Source: Candidatus Aminicenantota bacterium (GTDB lineage: Bacteria > Acidobacteriota > Aminicenantia > Aminicenantales > UBA4085). Taken from it: a stretch of DNA of 64,000 nt. Each line of letters begins with the position of its first letter. Position 1 is the first letter of the stretch. Positions 55,962 through 64,000 of this stretch are shown piece by piece. The DNA is taken from assembly GCA_003141555.1 (NCBI GenBank), contig PLMN01000009.1, positions 1-64,000 of the forward strand, read 5' to 3'. Made by a program: the position numbers and the translations under genes. A model generated the notes under the pieces. That model saw nothing but the letters and a program-made list of their open reading frames with translations. It made no database searches and was not told the DNA's origin.

Positions 55962-57320
55962 TCAATACTGGAAGACTTTCCCGCCGGTCATGACCTCCTG
56001 GGTCGCTTCATCGAAGGTGGCCCGCATCCCGGTCCTGAATGCGGCCGTGGTCATGGCGCAGGCAATGGCATGGCGGTAGCCGGCGGTGGCGTCGGCGTTC
56101 GGCGTCCTGCGGCCGCGGACGCATTCCATCCAGTTCCGGACATGGCTGGAGGTCATGGGGTCGGAGCCGGTGTCGGCCGCCGTGTCCACCTTGGCCTCGG
56201 GCAGCTTGAACTCGGCGAGGAGGTTGGCCTTCAGGCCCATCTCCGCCGCCGAGCCCTCGGTCAGGCCGCCTTCGGAGGTCACGACGTTCTTGTCCAGGTC
56301 GAGCTTGCCGCCGTTCGAGAAATAATACTCCTTCACTCCGCCGGCGCTGTTGTGCATCCGGGAGGAATAGACGACCTGGAAGCCCGTCGTCGGATCATCG
56401 AGAGGCCCGTAATCGAACACGGCGGTCAGGGTATCGGCGTTCCGCCGCCCGTCCTTCCAGCCGTAAATCCCGCCGTTGGCCGCGACGCTCCGCGGATGGG
56501 GCAGGCCGGTGAACCAGTGGACGGTATCGATCTGGTGGCACATCCACTGTCCCGGGATGCCGGAGGAATAGGGCCAGAACAGGCGGTACTCGAGATACTT
56601 CCGGGGGTCCCAGGGCTCGAAGGGACGGTTGAGGAGATAGCGCTTCCAGTCGGTGTCGGCTTCCTTGAGGGCGGCGACGAGCTCCGGCCGCCGCCAGCGG
56701 CCCGGCTGGTTGACGTTCCAGCTCATCTCGACCATGGTGATCGGGCCGAACTGGCCCGACTTGAGATATTCGAAGGCCGCCTGGTAGTTCGTTCCGCTCC
56801 GCCGCTGCGATCCGACCTGGACGATCCGGCCGGATGCCCTGACCGCCGCGAGCGCGGCCCGGGCGTCGGCCATGGTCTCGGCGAACGGCTTTTCAACATA
56901 GGCGTCGCACTTCGCCCTGACCGCATCCGCCAGGAGCAGGGCGTGCTGGAAGTCGGCCGTGCTGATGATGACCGCGTCCACTCCCACTTTCTCGTAGAGC
57001 TCCTCGGCATTGCGCGCGGCCGTAACGCCAAGGCCGGTCTTCTCCTTGAGGAAGGCGACGCCTTCGGCGCGCCGGCGGCTCCAGAGGTCCGCGACCCCGA
57101 CGATTTCGAAGTTCAACTCCTTGGCGAACGCAAGGAAGGGCGGGAGGAGCGAGCTCCGGCAACGGTCCGAAAATCCGAGGATGCCGACCCGGACCCGGTC
57201 GTTGGCCCCTCGCACGCGGGCGCCCTCGGCGGCGGCGCGCCGTGCGCCCCCTCCGGCTGCGGCCCACCCGGCGGCCCCGGCGGCCGCCATCTTCACGAAA
57301 TCCCTGCGGGTGATGCTCAT
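55962..57320 (-). CDS. Tat-exported Gfo/Idh/MocA oxidoreductase
   Basis: A 452-residue protein. The Tat motif is TRRDFVKMAAAGAAG. The Rossmann part begins VRVGILGFSDRCRSSLLPPF (one Gly of the dinucleotide loop replaced), with AYVEKPFAETMADA carrying the catalytic Lys-Pro, and IPGQWMCHQIDTVHWFTG as the conserved C-terminal His region. AAGGAGACGCGC precedes the ATG at 57320. Exported sugar oxidoreductase or glycosidase of GH109 type. Second gene of the operon, 49 nt after the TIM-barrel gene. Confidence 0.9.
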   Translation of the reverse strand: MSITRRDFVKMAAAGAAGWAAAGGGARRAAAEGARVRGANDRVRVGILGFSDRCRSSLLPPFLAFAKELNFEIVGVADLWSRRRAEGVAFLKEKTGLGVTAARNAEELYEKVGVDAVIISTADFQHALLLADAVRAKCDAYVEKPFAETMADARAALAAVRASGRIVQVGSQRRSGTNYQAAFEYLKSGQFGPITMVEMSWNVNQPGRWRRPELVAALKEADTDWKRYLLNRPFEPWDPRKYLEYRLFWPYSSGIPGQWMCHQIDTVHWFTGLPHPRSVAANGGIYGWKDGRRNADTLTAVFDYGPLDDPTTGFQVVYSSRMHNSAGGVKEYYFSNGGKLDLDKNVVTSEGGLTEGSAAEMGLKANLLAEFKLPEAKVDTAADTGSDPMTSSHVRNWMECVRGRRTPNADATAGYRHAIACAMTTAAFRTGMRATFDEATQEVMTGGKVFQY

Positions 57321-57369
57321 GCGCGTCTCCTTGTCCGGGCCCGCCACCGGGATCCGGCTCCTCGCCTCG

Positions 57370-58278
57370 CTAGGGCCGGGCGGCGGCGTCGGCGATCTGC
57401 TTCCTCAGGAAGGCGACGGATCCCGAAAGCTGGGCGTTCATATCGTCCCAGCGGCATTCGATGGAAATTCCACCTCTATAGCCGATACGGTTCAACGCCG
57501 CAAGGAACGGCCGGAAATCGTCGCCGGCCGTGCCGGGCGGGGTCCGCTTGTCCTTCTCGGCGATATGGCAATGCCGGATGAGCCGTCCGAACCTGACCAC
57601 GGCCTCGGGCGTCTCGCCCGCCCGGACGACGTGATAGAAGTCGGCCAGGAGCTTGAAATTCGGATGGCCGACCGCCTCGACGAGGGCCGCCCCCTCGGCC
57701 AGGGAGTTGAGGAAATTGGTCTCGGCGGCGTTCAGCGGCTCGAGGACGACCAGGATGCCGGATTTCGCGGCGGCGGCCGCGACCTCGCTCGCGAGATAGC
57801 GGAACTGCTCCTCGGCCCGCGCCCGGCTGAACCCCTCTGGGATCCGGCGCGATTCGCCGCTGCCCCAGACGATCGTCGAGAGGCCCGCGGCCGCGGCCCG
57901 GCGGAAAGCGGTCGAGGCGTAGGCGACCGTCTCCTCGGGCTTCGCCGCCGGCCCCACGGCCTTGAGCGCGCCGGGCAGGAAGCCGTTGCATGCCCGTACG
58001 GGAATCCCGGCCACCTTGGATGCCTCGAACCGAAGGGCGAAATGCTCTTCGGGCTCGGCCGGCGACAAGAATCCCCCCACGCTTTCCTCGAGGTAGTCGC
58101 AGCCCGCGGACTTCAAGAGCGCCGCGTTAGCCAGGGAAGTGCAGGCTCCGATTTCAAAGGATCCGGGAGCGCCTTGGCGGACCGCGCCGAAGCCCGGGGA
58201 GGGAAAAGGGAGCCCGGCCGAGGCCAGTCCCGCCCAAGCCGATGCTTTTAAAAATGCCCGCCGCGAAAGCCCTTTCAT
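57370..58278 (-). CDS. Tat-exported sugar isomerase/epimerase-like TIM barrel
   Basis: A 302-residue protein of the AP-endonuclease 2/xylose isomerase-like TIM barrel. The Tat-like signal is LSRRAFLKASAWAGLASAG. Metal-ligand strands are visible as VVLEPLNAAETNF (Glu), FKLLADFYHVV (Asp, His), HCHIAEKDK (His) and ISIECRWDD (Glu). These four ligands bind a divalent metal for aldose-ketose or epimer conversion. Export of such an isomerase is unusual. GAGGAGAGA precedes the ATG at 58278. First gene of the nine-gene operon. Confidence 0.88.
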   Translation of the reverse strand: MKGLSRRAFLKASAWAGLASAGLPFPSPGFGAVRQGAPGSFEIGACTSLANAALLKSAGCDYLEESVGGFLSPAEPEEHFALRFEASKVAGIPVRACNGFLPGALKAVGPAAKPEETVAYASTAFRRAAAAGLSTIVWGSGESRRIPEGFSRARAEEQFRYLASEVAAAAAKSGILVVLEPLNAAETNFLNSLAEGAALVEAVGHPNFKLLADFYHVVRAGETPEAVVRFGRLIRHCHIAEKDKRTPPGTAGDDFRPFLAALNRIGYRGGISIECRWDDMNAQLSGSVAFLRKQIADAAARP

Positions 58279-58301
58279 TCTCTCCTCGTTCGTTGGGAAT
58301 G

Positions 58302-58330
58302 ACGATATCCCACCTCTTCGGGAAATGCAA
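58302..58330 (-). promoter_or_regulatory. Probable promoter of the nine-gene operon
   Basis: Minus-strand TTGCAT (58330-58325) and TATCGT (58307-58302) are 17 nt apart, 24 nt before the first start. The 238-nt region to the divergent efflux operon shows no other feature that I can support. Confidence 0.45.
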
Positions 58331-58516
58331 GCCGCGAGGGGCGGCGGCAGAGGCGGGACCGACGGGGTCCGGCGAGGTGGCGGCAAATTCAGGATTTCTT
58401 CATGGCGGTCCGGCATCCATCTTGTGTTATGATCCCCGAAAAGATGAAGCGGCCGGAGGCAATAATCGGGAAGAGGACGACCCCCAGATTCGTCTAAATC
58501 TTTAGGAAGCGCAACA

Positions 58517-59941
58517 TTGAACGGACAAAAAACCAGAGTTCTCTGTGTAGTGTTGGGACTCGCCGGCGTTCTGACGGCCGGCTGCGTGGCCTACAAGCCC
58601 AAGCCCATCACCGCCTCCGCAGTCATGGGCGACTTCGAGTCCAGGCGGCTGGACGCGCCGGAGCTGAAGGAATTCCTCCGGTCCCGGCAGGGCGCCAAGG
58701 ATTGGCCCCCGAAGGCCTGGGACCTCCACGCCCTGACCTTGGCCGCCTTTTATTATAGCCCGGACCTCGACGTCGCCCGGGCCCAATGGGGCATCGCCCA
58801 GGCGGGCCGGATCACCGCCGGCGAGTCGCCCAATCCGACGCTCGGCCTCCTTGCAGGCTACAATAGCACGACGCCCGTCTCCGAAATGACGCCCTGGATC
58901 CCCGAATTCTCGCTCGAGATCCCGATCGAAACCGCCGGGAAGCGCGGCTATCGGATCGACCAGGCCCGGCACTCGTCGGAAGCGGCCCGTTTGAATATCT
59001 TGTCGACCGCCTGGGGCGTCCGGAGCCGGCTCCGCCAAGCCTTCCTCGATCTTTATGCCGCCCGAGAGGCAGATGCTCTCCTCACCCGCCAGCTCGCGAT
59101 CCAGGCCGAGAACGTCAAGATTCTCGAGGCCCAGTTGGCTGTCGGCGAGGTTTCGGCCGCCGAAGTCACAACCGCCCGACTCGCTCTCGACACCGGCCGC
59201 CTGGCGGCGATCGATGCCGCCAACCAAGCCGCCGCGGCCCGGGTCCGGCTCGCGGGCGCCGTCGGCGTCCCCTCGGCCGCGCTGGAAGGGATCGAGCTGG
59301 CCTTCGATGGGATCCTCAAGGCTCTCCCCGATCTGCCCGCCGTCGAAGTCCGGCGCCGGGCGCTGGTGAACCGGTCGGACATCCTCGGCGCTCTCGCCGA
59401 ATACGACGCCGCCCAGTCCGCCCTGCGGCTCGAGATCGCCAAGCAATATCCGGACATCTCCCTCGGCCCCGACTTTCAGCTCGACCAGACCGACGCCAAG
59501 TGGACGCTGGGCCTGTCGCTCATCCTCCCCTTGTTCAGCCGGAACAAGGGCCCCATCGCCGAGGCCGAAGCCCGGCGCACGGAGGCGGCGGCGAAGTTCC
59601 TGGCCCTGCAGGCGGGCGTCATCAACGACCTCGAGGTGGCCCTGACCGCGACCCGGTCCGCCGCGGAAAAGCTCAAAGCCACCGACGACATGCTGGCCAA
59701 CCTCGGGAAGCAGGAAGCCGCCGCCCGGGCACGGCACGCCTTTGGCGACATCTCCAAGCTCGAGCTCTTGGGCCTCCAGCTCGAGCTGTCGGCGACCGCC
59801 ATGGCCCGCCTGGACGCTCTGGTCAAGGCCGAGCAGGCGGTCGGCGACCTCGAAAACGCCATGCAGAGCCCCCTCGACATCAAGGAATGGGTCCTCGAAA
59901 CTCCGGGCCGGGCCCCGGCGCAAGCGAAGGAGCGTAAGTGA
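58517..59941 (+). CDS. TolC/CusC-family outer-membrane efflux lipoprotein
   Basis: A 474-residue outer-membrane factor. A lipoprotein signal (VVLGLAGVLTAGC, lipidated Cys22) precedes two OEP repeats (about 65-260 and 275-460) that are long helical and coiled-coil rich, with periplasmic and beta segments in the usual order. TTG start at 58517 with TAGGAAGCGC upstream; no ATG is well placed. Forms an efflux trio with the adaptor and RND pump, stop overlapping the next start by 1 nt. Confidence 0.9.
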   Translation: MNGQKTRVLCVVLGLAGVLTAGCVAYKPKPITASAVMGDFESRRLDAPELKEFLRSRQGAKDWPPKAWDLHALTLAAFYYSPDLDVARAQWGIAQAGRITAGESPNPTLGLLAGYNSTTPVSEMTPWIPEFSLEIPIETAGKRGYRIDQARHSSEAARLNILSTAWGVRSRLRQAFLDLYAAREADALLTRQLAIQAENVKILEAQLAVGEVSAAEVTTARLALDTGRLAAIDAANQAAAARVRLAGAVGVPSAALEGIELAFDGILKALPDLPAVEVRRRALVNRSDILGALAEYDAAQSALRLEIAKQYPDISLGPDFQLDQTDAKWTLGLSLILPLFSRNKGPIAEAEARRTEAAAKFLALQAGVINDLEVALTATRSAAEKLKATDDMLANLGKQEAAARARHAFGDISKLELLGLQLELSATAMARLDALVKAEQAVGDLENAMQSPLDIKEWVLETPGRAPAQAKERK

Positions 59942-61083
59942 TGAGCAAATCCCGGACCTGGATCATCATCATCGTCATCGCGGCGGTGGTCGCGGCCCTC
60001 GTCTTCCTCTTGAAGCCCAAAGCGGCCGAGGAAAGGGAGGAAGTCAAGGCCGACATGGCCGTCCACACCGGGACCATCGCCCGCGCGACCCTCCACCGCA
60101 CGGTCTCCGCTTACGGCAGCGTGGAGCCGGAGCCGGCCATGCCGGGCCGCGCGCCGGCCGACGCCGAGGTCGCCTCGCCCATGGCGGGCGTCGTGGCCCA
60201 TATCGATTGCGTCGAGGGCCAAAGGGTCGCCAAGGGCGACGTCCTCTTCCGTCTCGACAGCCGGGTCGCGGACGTGGCCTGGGCGAAAGCAAAAAAGGCG
60301 CTGGCCTACGCCGAAGAAAGCTTCGATCGCCAGAAGAAGCTCCTGCCCGTCGAGGGGACGTCCAAAAAGGCCTACCTCGAGGCCGAGCAGCAGCTCAACC
60401 AGGCCCGGAGCGACCTAGCCGCCGCGGAGACGGATCTGGCCCTGCTCAGGATCCAGGCCCCGCTCTCGGGGACCGTAGTCAAGATCAACTCCGAGCCGGG
60501 CGAATCCGTGGAGCTCAGCACCGTCCTGGCCAAGATCATCGACCTCGGCCGGCTCGTGGCCACGGTCAACGTTCCGAGCCGCGAGGCCCCGCTCGTCAAG
60601 GCCGGGCAAGCCGTCCGGTTCGAGGGGACCGAGACTGAGCCGGGCAAAGTGCTTTACGTCGGATCGCAGATCGACGACAAGAACGACGCCGTCCCGGTCC
60701 GCGTCTCCCTGCCGGCGGGCCCGGCGTTCCGGCCGGGCCAGTTCCTGAGCGTCCGGATCGTCTGCGAGGAGAAGACCGGTTGCCTGGCCGTCCCCGAAAG
60801 CGCGGCCGTGGCGGACGCCATCGGGGCGGACACCGGCCTGATCGTGGCCGTCGAGGGCGAAAAGGCCATCCGCAAGCCCGTCAAGTTCGGGCTGCGCGAA
60901 AGCGGGCTGGTCGAAGTGGTCGGCGAGGGGATCAAGGAAGGCCTGGTCATCGTCACCGACGACGCCTACGCCGTGCCCAACGACATGAAGATCCACGTCA
61001 TCAAGCCCGCGGAGGCGGGCGAGAAGCCGGACAAATCCGAAAAATCGGACAAAGCCGACAAGGCGGACAAATCCGGGAAATAG
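59941..61083 (+). CDS. RND periplasmic adaptor (HlyD/MFP family)
   Basis: A 380-residue membrane-fusion protein: N-terminal anchor (TWIIIIVIAAVVAALVFLL), biotinyl-lipoyl-like domain (VASPMAGVVAHIDCVEGQRVAKGDVLFRLDS), helical hairpin (about 110-165) and beta-barrel (GQAVRFEG ... RPGQFLSVRI). It links pump and outer-membrane factor. The last 20 or so residues are a Lys/Asp/Ser repeat (DKSEKSDKADKADKSGK). ATG at 59941 overlaps the upstream TGA. Confidence 0.93.
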   Translation: MSKSRTWIIIIVIAAVVAALVFLLKPKAAEEREEVKADMAVHTGTIARATLHRTVSAYGSVEPEPAMPGRAPADAEVASPMAGVVAHIDCVEGQRVAKGDVLFRLDSRVADVAWAKAKKALAYAEESFDRQKKLLPVEGTSKKAYLEAEQQLNQARSDLAAAETDLALLRIQAPLSGTVVKINSEPGESVELSTVLAKIIDLGRLVATVNVPSREAPLVKAGQAVRFEGTETEPGKVLYVGSQIDDKNDAVPVRVSLPAGPAFRPGQFLSVRIVCEEKTGCLAVPESAAVADAIGADTGLIVAVEGEKAIRKPVKFGLRESGLVEVVGEGIKEGLVIVTDDAYAVPNDMKIHVIKPAEAGEKPDKSEKSDKADKADKSGK

Positions 61084-61091
61084 CGGCGCCC

Positions 61092-64000
61092 ATGAACACG
61101 AATTCGGCCATCGGAAAATTCGCCACTCGGCACGCCCTCTCGATCGCGTTCATCTGCGTCGCTCTCTGTCTGGCCGGGGCGTACACGGCCCTGAACATCT
61201 CCTCGTCGGTCTTCCCCCAGACGAATTTCCCGCGCGTCTGCGTCCTCGTCGACAACGGGGTCATGCCCGCCGACGAGATGATGGCCACCATCACCCGGCC
61301 CATCGAAGAGGCCATGAAGGACATTCCGGGCGTGACCACGGTCCGCTCGGCCACGGGCCGGGGCTCGGCCGAGGTCAACGTCTTCTTCAACTGGAAAGTG
61401 GACATGGTCCAGTCCGAGTTTTACGTCCTTGGGCGCCTGTCCCAGATCCGGACGACGCTGCCCGCTTCGGCCGAGACGCAGGTCTACCGGGTCACGTTCT
61501 CCAACTTCCCCATTATCGGGGTCAGCCTCACGAGCAAGATGCGCTCCATCACCGAGCTGTGGGAGGTCGCCCGCTACAACCTCAAGGTCCGGTTCCTCCG
61601 CATCCCCGACATCGCCCGGGTCACCCTCATCGGCGGCCGGACGCCCGAGTGGCACGTCGTCGTCGATCCCGTGCGGCTGCAGGCGGCCAAGCTCACCCTC
61701 GCCCAGGTGACGGAAGCCTTCACCAAGAACAACCTCGTGTCCTCGACCGGCCTCCACGAGGAAAACCACAGGCTCTATCTGTCCGTGGTCGACGGCCGCG
61801 TCCGCTCGCAGAAGGACATCGAAGACTTCCCGGTGACGGTCGCCGGCGGCCGCCCCGTCCGCGTCCGGGACTTCGCCCGGGTCGAGCGCGGACCCGAACC
61901 CGTCTTCAACATCGTCACGGCCGACGGCCAGGACGCCGTCCTGCTCAACATCTACAGCCAGCCCGACGGCAGCACCCTGGATATCGCCAAGAGGCTGAAA
62001 ACGGAGCTCCAGGCCCTCAAGACCGAGCTGCCGCCCGACATGAAGCTGGCCTTCTTCTACGACCAATCCCTGTTCGTCAAGGCCTCGGTCCAGAGCGTCT
62101 GGGAGGCGATCCTCTTCGGCCTCGTCCTGTCGATCATCATCCTCTTCTTCTTCCTCAAGAACTGGGGGACGACCTTCGTCGCCACGCTCGTCATCCCGGT
62201 CACTGTCCTCGTCACGCTCCTCGCGATCAAGGTCACCGGACTCAGCTTCAACCTGATGACCCTGGGCGGCATCGCGGCGGCCATCGGCCTGGTCATCGAC
62301 GACGCGATCGTCGTCGTCGAGGCGATCCACACCAAGCGGGTCTCGGGCCTGGGCAAGATCGAAGCCATCGAGCAGGCGATCGGCGAGATTTTCCGGCCGC
62401 TGGTCGGGTCAACCCTGACCCCGGTCGTCGTCTTCATCCCCCTCGCCTTCCTCCAGGGCATCACGGGCATCTTCTTCCGGGCCCTGGCCCTGACCATGGT
62501 CGTCGCCCTGTTGACCTCGCTTGTCCTGGCCGTCAGCCTGACGCCGTCGCTGGCCGCCTGGCTGATCCGGGCCCATAGAAGAGACGGGGCACCGGCCGCG
62601 GGAGGCGACCAGGGCGGCCGCATCCTGCGGAAGGTCATCGCCGTCTACGAAACAGTGGTCCGGGCCGCGCTCCGAAGGAGCTGGTTCACCATCGGCGTTT
62701 GCGGAGCGGTCCTCGTGCTCGGGATCTTCCTCTACACCAAGCTCGAGAGCGAATTCCTGCCGCCCATGGACGAGGGCGGGTTCATCATCGACTACCTCTC
62801 CCCGCCGGGGACGAGCCTGGCGGAGACGAACCGCCAGTTGAAGTATGCAGAGGACATCATCCTGGCGACCCCCGAGCTCGAGAGCTATTCGCGCCGGACG
62901 GGCGCCCAGCTCGGCCTGTTCATCACCGAGCCCAACAACGGCGACTTCCTCCTGAAGCTCAAGCCCGACCGCGAGCGGTCGACCGAAGAGGTCCTGGCCG
63001 ACCTGCGGCATAAGCTTAACGCCGCCCTGCCCGACATCATCTGGGAGCTGCCCGGCATCCTCGGCGATCTCATCGGCGACCTGATGTACGCCCCCCAGCC
63101 GATCGAGGTGAAGCTCTTCTCGACCGACGCGAAATATCTGAAGGAGAAAGCGCCCCAGATCGAGGAAACGCTGGGCAAGGTCCGGGGCGTCGTCGATACG
63201 TTCAACGGCCTGGTCTACACGGGCCCGGCGCTAAGCCTCAAGGTCCGCTACGTCGACGCCCAGCGCTTCGGCTTGACGGCCGAGGACATCACGACGGCGG
63301 TCAACACGGCCATGCTCGGCGAGACGGCCTCGTCGGTCCTCGAGGGCGACCGCATGGTCGAAATCCGGGTCAAGGTCGATCCGAAGCGCATCGACCGCCT
63401 CGCCTCCCTCCGCGACCTGCCGTTGCGGGCCGCGAACGGGTCGCTCATCAAGCTGTCCCAGGTGGTGGACGTGGTCGAGGAGCCCGGACAGCTCGAGCTT
63501 CGGCGCGACGACCTCCGCCAGGACGTGGCCGTCACGGCCCGGCTCGAGGGACGGGACATGGGCAGCGCCATGGCCGAAATCCGCGATGCCCTGAGCAAGG
63601 ACCCCACGCTGCCCCCCGAATCGATCGAATACGGCGGCCTCTACCAGCAGCAGCAGGAATCCTTCCGCAACCTGATGATCGTCCTGCTCATGGCCATCTT
63701 TCTGGTGTTCACGGTGCTCCTCATCGAGTTCCGGTCGTTCACCGAGCCGATCGCCATCGTCTTCGGGGCGATCCTGGCCATGTTCGGGACGGTCCTCGCC
63801 CTCCGGATCACGGGGACCTCGCTCAACGTCATCTCGCTCCTCGGGGCAATCATCGGCATCGGGATCGTGGCCAAGAACGGCATCCTGATGCTCGATTTCG
63901 TGAGGCATCTCCGGGCCGACGGGATCGACCTGGCCGAGGCGCTCGTCCGGTCGGGGCGCCGCCGCCTCCGACCGGTCCTGATGACTTCGCTGGCCGCGGC
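61092..64000 (+). CDS. RND efflux pump (AcrB/HAE-1-like), 3' end outside window
   Basis: 969 residues are visible without a stop. It starts MNTNSAIGKFATRHALSIAF with the first membrane helix, then the porter domain (VFPQTNFPRVCVLVDNGVMP). TM4 has GLVIDDAIVVVEAIH with the paired Asp of the proton relay; the second half repeats the plan (SEFLPPMDEGGF, LIEFRSF, ILMLDFVRH). Length is near full (1,020-1,050 usual). The start is 8 nt after the adaptor stop. Substrate is unknown: the sequence is closer to drug/HAE pumps than to heavy-metal pumps, but that is a judgement by eye. Confidence 0.94.
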   Translation, partial: MNTNSAIGKFATRHALSIAFICVALCLAGAYTALNISSSVFPQTNFPRVCVLVDNGVMPADEMMATITRPIEEAMKDIPGVTTVRSATGRGSAEVNVFFNWKVDMVQSEFYVLGRLSQIRTTLPASAETQVYRVTFSNFPIIGVSLTSKMRSITELWEVARYNLKVRFLRIPDIARVTLIGGRTPEWHVVVDPVRLQAAKLTLAQVTEAFTKNNLVSSTGLHEENHRLYLSVVDGRVRSQKDIEDFPVTVAGGRPVRVRDFARVERGPEPVFNIVTADGQDAVLLNIYSQPDGSTLDIAKRLKTELQALKTELPPDMKLAFFYDQSLFVKASVQSVWEAILFGLVLSIIILFFFLKNWGTTFVATLVIPVTVLVTLLAIKVTGLSFNLMTLGGIAAAIGLVIDDAIVVVEAIHTKRVSGLGKIEAIEQAIGEIFRPLVGSTLTPVVVFIPLAFLQGITGIFFRALALTMVVALLTSLVLAVSLTPSLAAWLIRAHRRDGAPAAGGDQGGRILRKVIAVYETVVRAALRRSWFTIGVCGAVLVLGIFLYTKLESEFLPPMDEGGFIIDYLSPPGTSLAETNRQLKYAEDIILATPELESYSRRTGAQLGLFITEPNNGDFLLKLKPDRERSTEEVLADLRHKLNAALPDIIWELPGILGDLIGDLMYAPQPIEVKLFSTDAKYLKEKAPQIEETLGKVRGVVDTFNGLVYTGPALSLKVRYVDAQRFGLTAEDITTAVNTAMLGETASSVLEGDRMVEIRVKVDPKRIDRLASLRDLPLRAANGSLIKLSQVVDVVEEPGQLELRRDDLRQDVAVTARLEGRDMGSAMAEIRDALSKDPTLPPESIEYGGLYQQQQESFRNLMIVLLMAIFLVFTVLLIEFRSFTEPIAIVFGAILAMFGTVLALRITGTSLNVISLLGAIIGIGIVAKNGILMLDFVRHLRADGIDLAEALVRSGRRRLRPVLMTSLAA

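Noticed and set aside
1-64000. Search for CRISPR arrays
   Set aside because: No regularly spaced direct repeats of 25-40 nt and no cas gene were found.

Overview
The window is GC-rich bacterial chromosome, densely packed with long same-strand gene runs. The family mix (four GH29 alpha-L-fucosidases, GH27, GH36-like, GH38 and GH116 enzymes, five UroD-like proteins, Tat-exported Gfo/Idh/MocA oxidoreductases, DUF6807, cytochrome bd, lipoproteins, an RND efflux set) suggests a Gram-negative glycan-degrading heterotroph of the Aminicenantia/Acidobacteriota type. That placement is inferred from gene families only; no rRNA or marker gene is present to prove it.

Region 1 (1-2700) is unlike the rest. 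It holds the tail of an unidentified ORF, the C-terminal remnant of an IS256-family transposase, a roughly 280-nt segment that folds into many helices and may be a mobile-element RNA of the HEARO/OMEGA type, a tRNA-Glu(CTC), and an AT-rich sigma-54 response-regulator gene.

Region 2 (2750-12200) has a universal stress protein divergent from a HAD phosphatase, then murJ and L-fucose isomerase, a GH38 alpha-mannosidase with a sugar-binding lipoprotein, and divergent nagB. Region 3 (12200-18000) is a three-gene operon GH27 > GH29 > GH116. Region 4 (18100-22950) has a UroD-like gene divergent from osmC, then an SPFH protein, a second GH29 and a methyltransferase. Region 5 (22950-30350) is a minus-strand run: metallophosphoesterase > 34-codon ORF > cydA > cydB > uroD-like > GH29 > serine hydrolase. 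Region 6 (30470-43330) mixes a methyltransferase, padR with a palindromic operator, a fourth GH29, a CBS protein, an ATP-binding protein, a small FtsH-tail-like protein, two POT peptide transporters, an M24 peptidase, a Tat ferredoxin interrupted near its end by TAG, a GH36-like enzyme and a DUF2461 protein. Region 7 (43380-48480) has a GT-C glycosyltransferase, mazEF, asparagine synthetase and an exported kinase-like protein.

Region 8 (48518-58278) is a nine-gene minus-strand operon: TIM-barrel isomerase > Tat Gfo/Idh/MocA > L-rhamnose-type mutarotase > UroD > UroD > Tat Gfo/Idh/MocA > DUF6807 > lipoprotein Gfo/Idh/MocA > UroD. Several junctions overlap by 4 nt. It looks like a pathway for an unusual sugar, possibly an O-methylated deoxysugar, and is the strongest candidate for an undescribed system here. 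Region 9 (58517-end) is a tripartite efflux operon (TolC-like lipoprotein, HlyD-like adaptor, RND pump cut by the window end).

Taken together, secreted fucosidases, galactosidases, a mannosidase and a glucosidase would release monosaccharides. Fucose isomerase and NagB would feed two of these into central metabolism. No fuculokinase or fuculose-phosphate aldolase is visible in the window. REP-like palindromes lie behind two glycosidase genes and a half copy behind a third. A recurrent promoter layout uses one short TTGTCAA (or GGTCAA) block as the -35 of both genes in divergent pairs.
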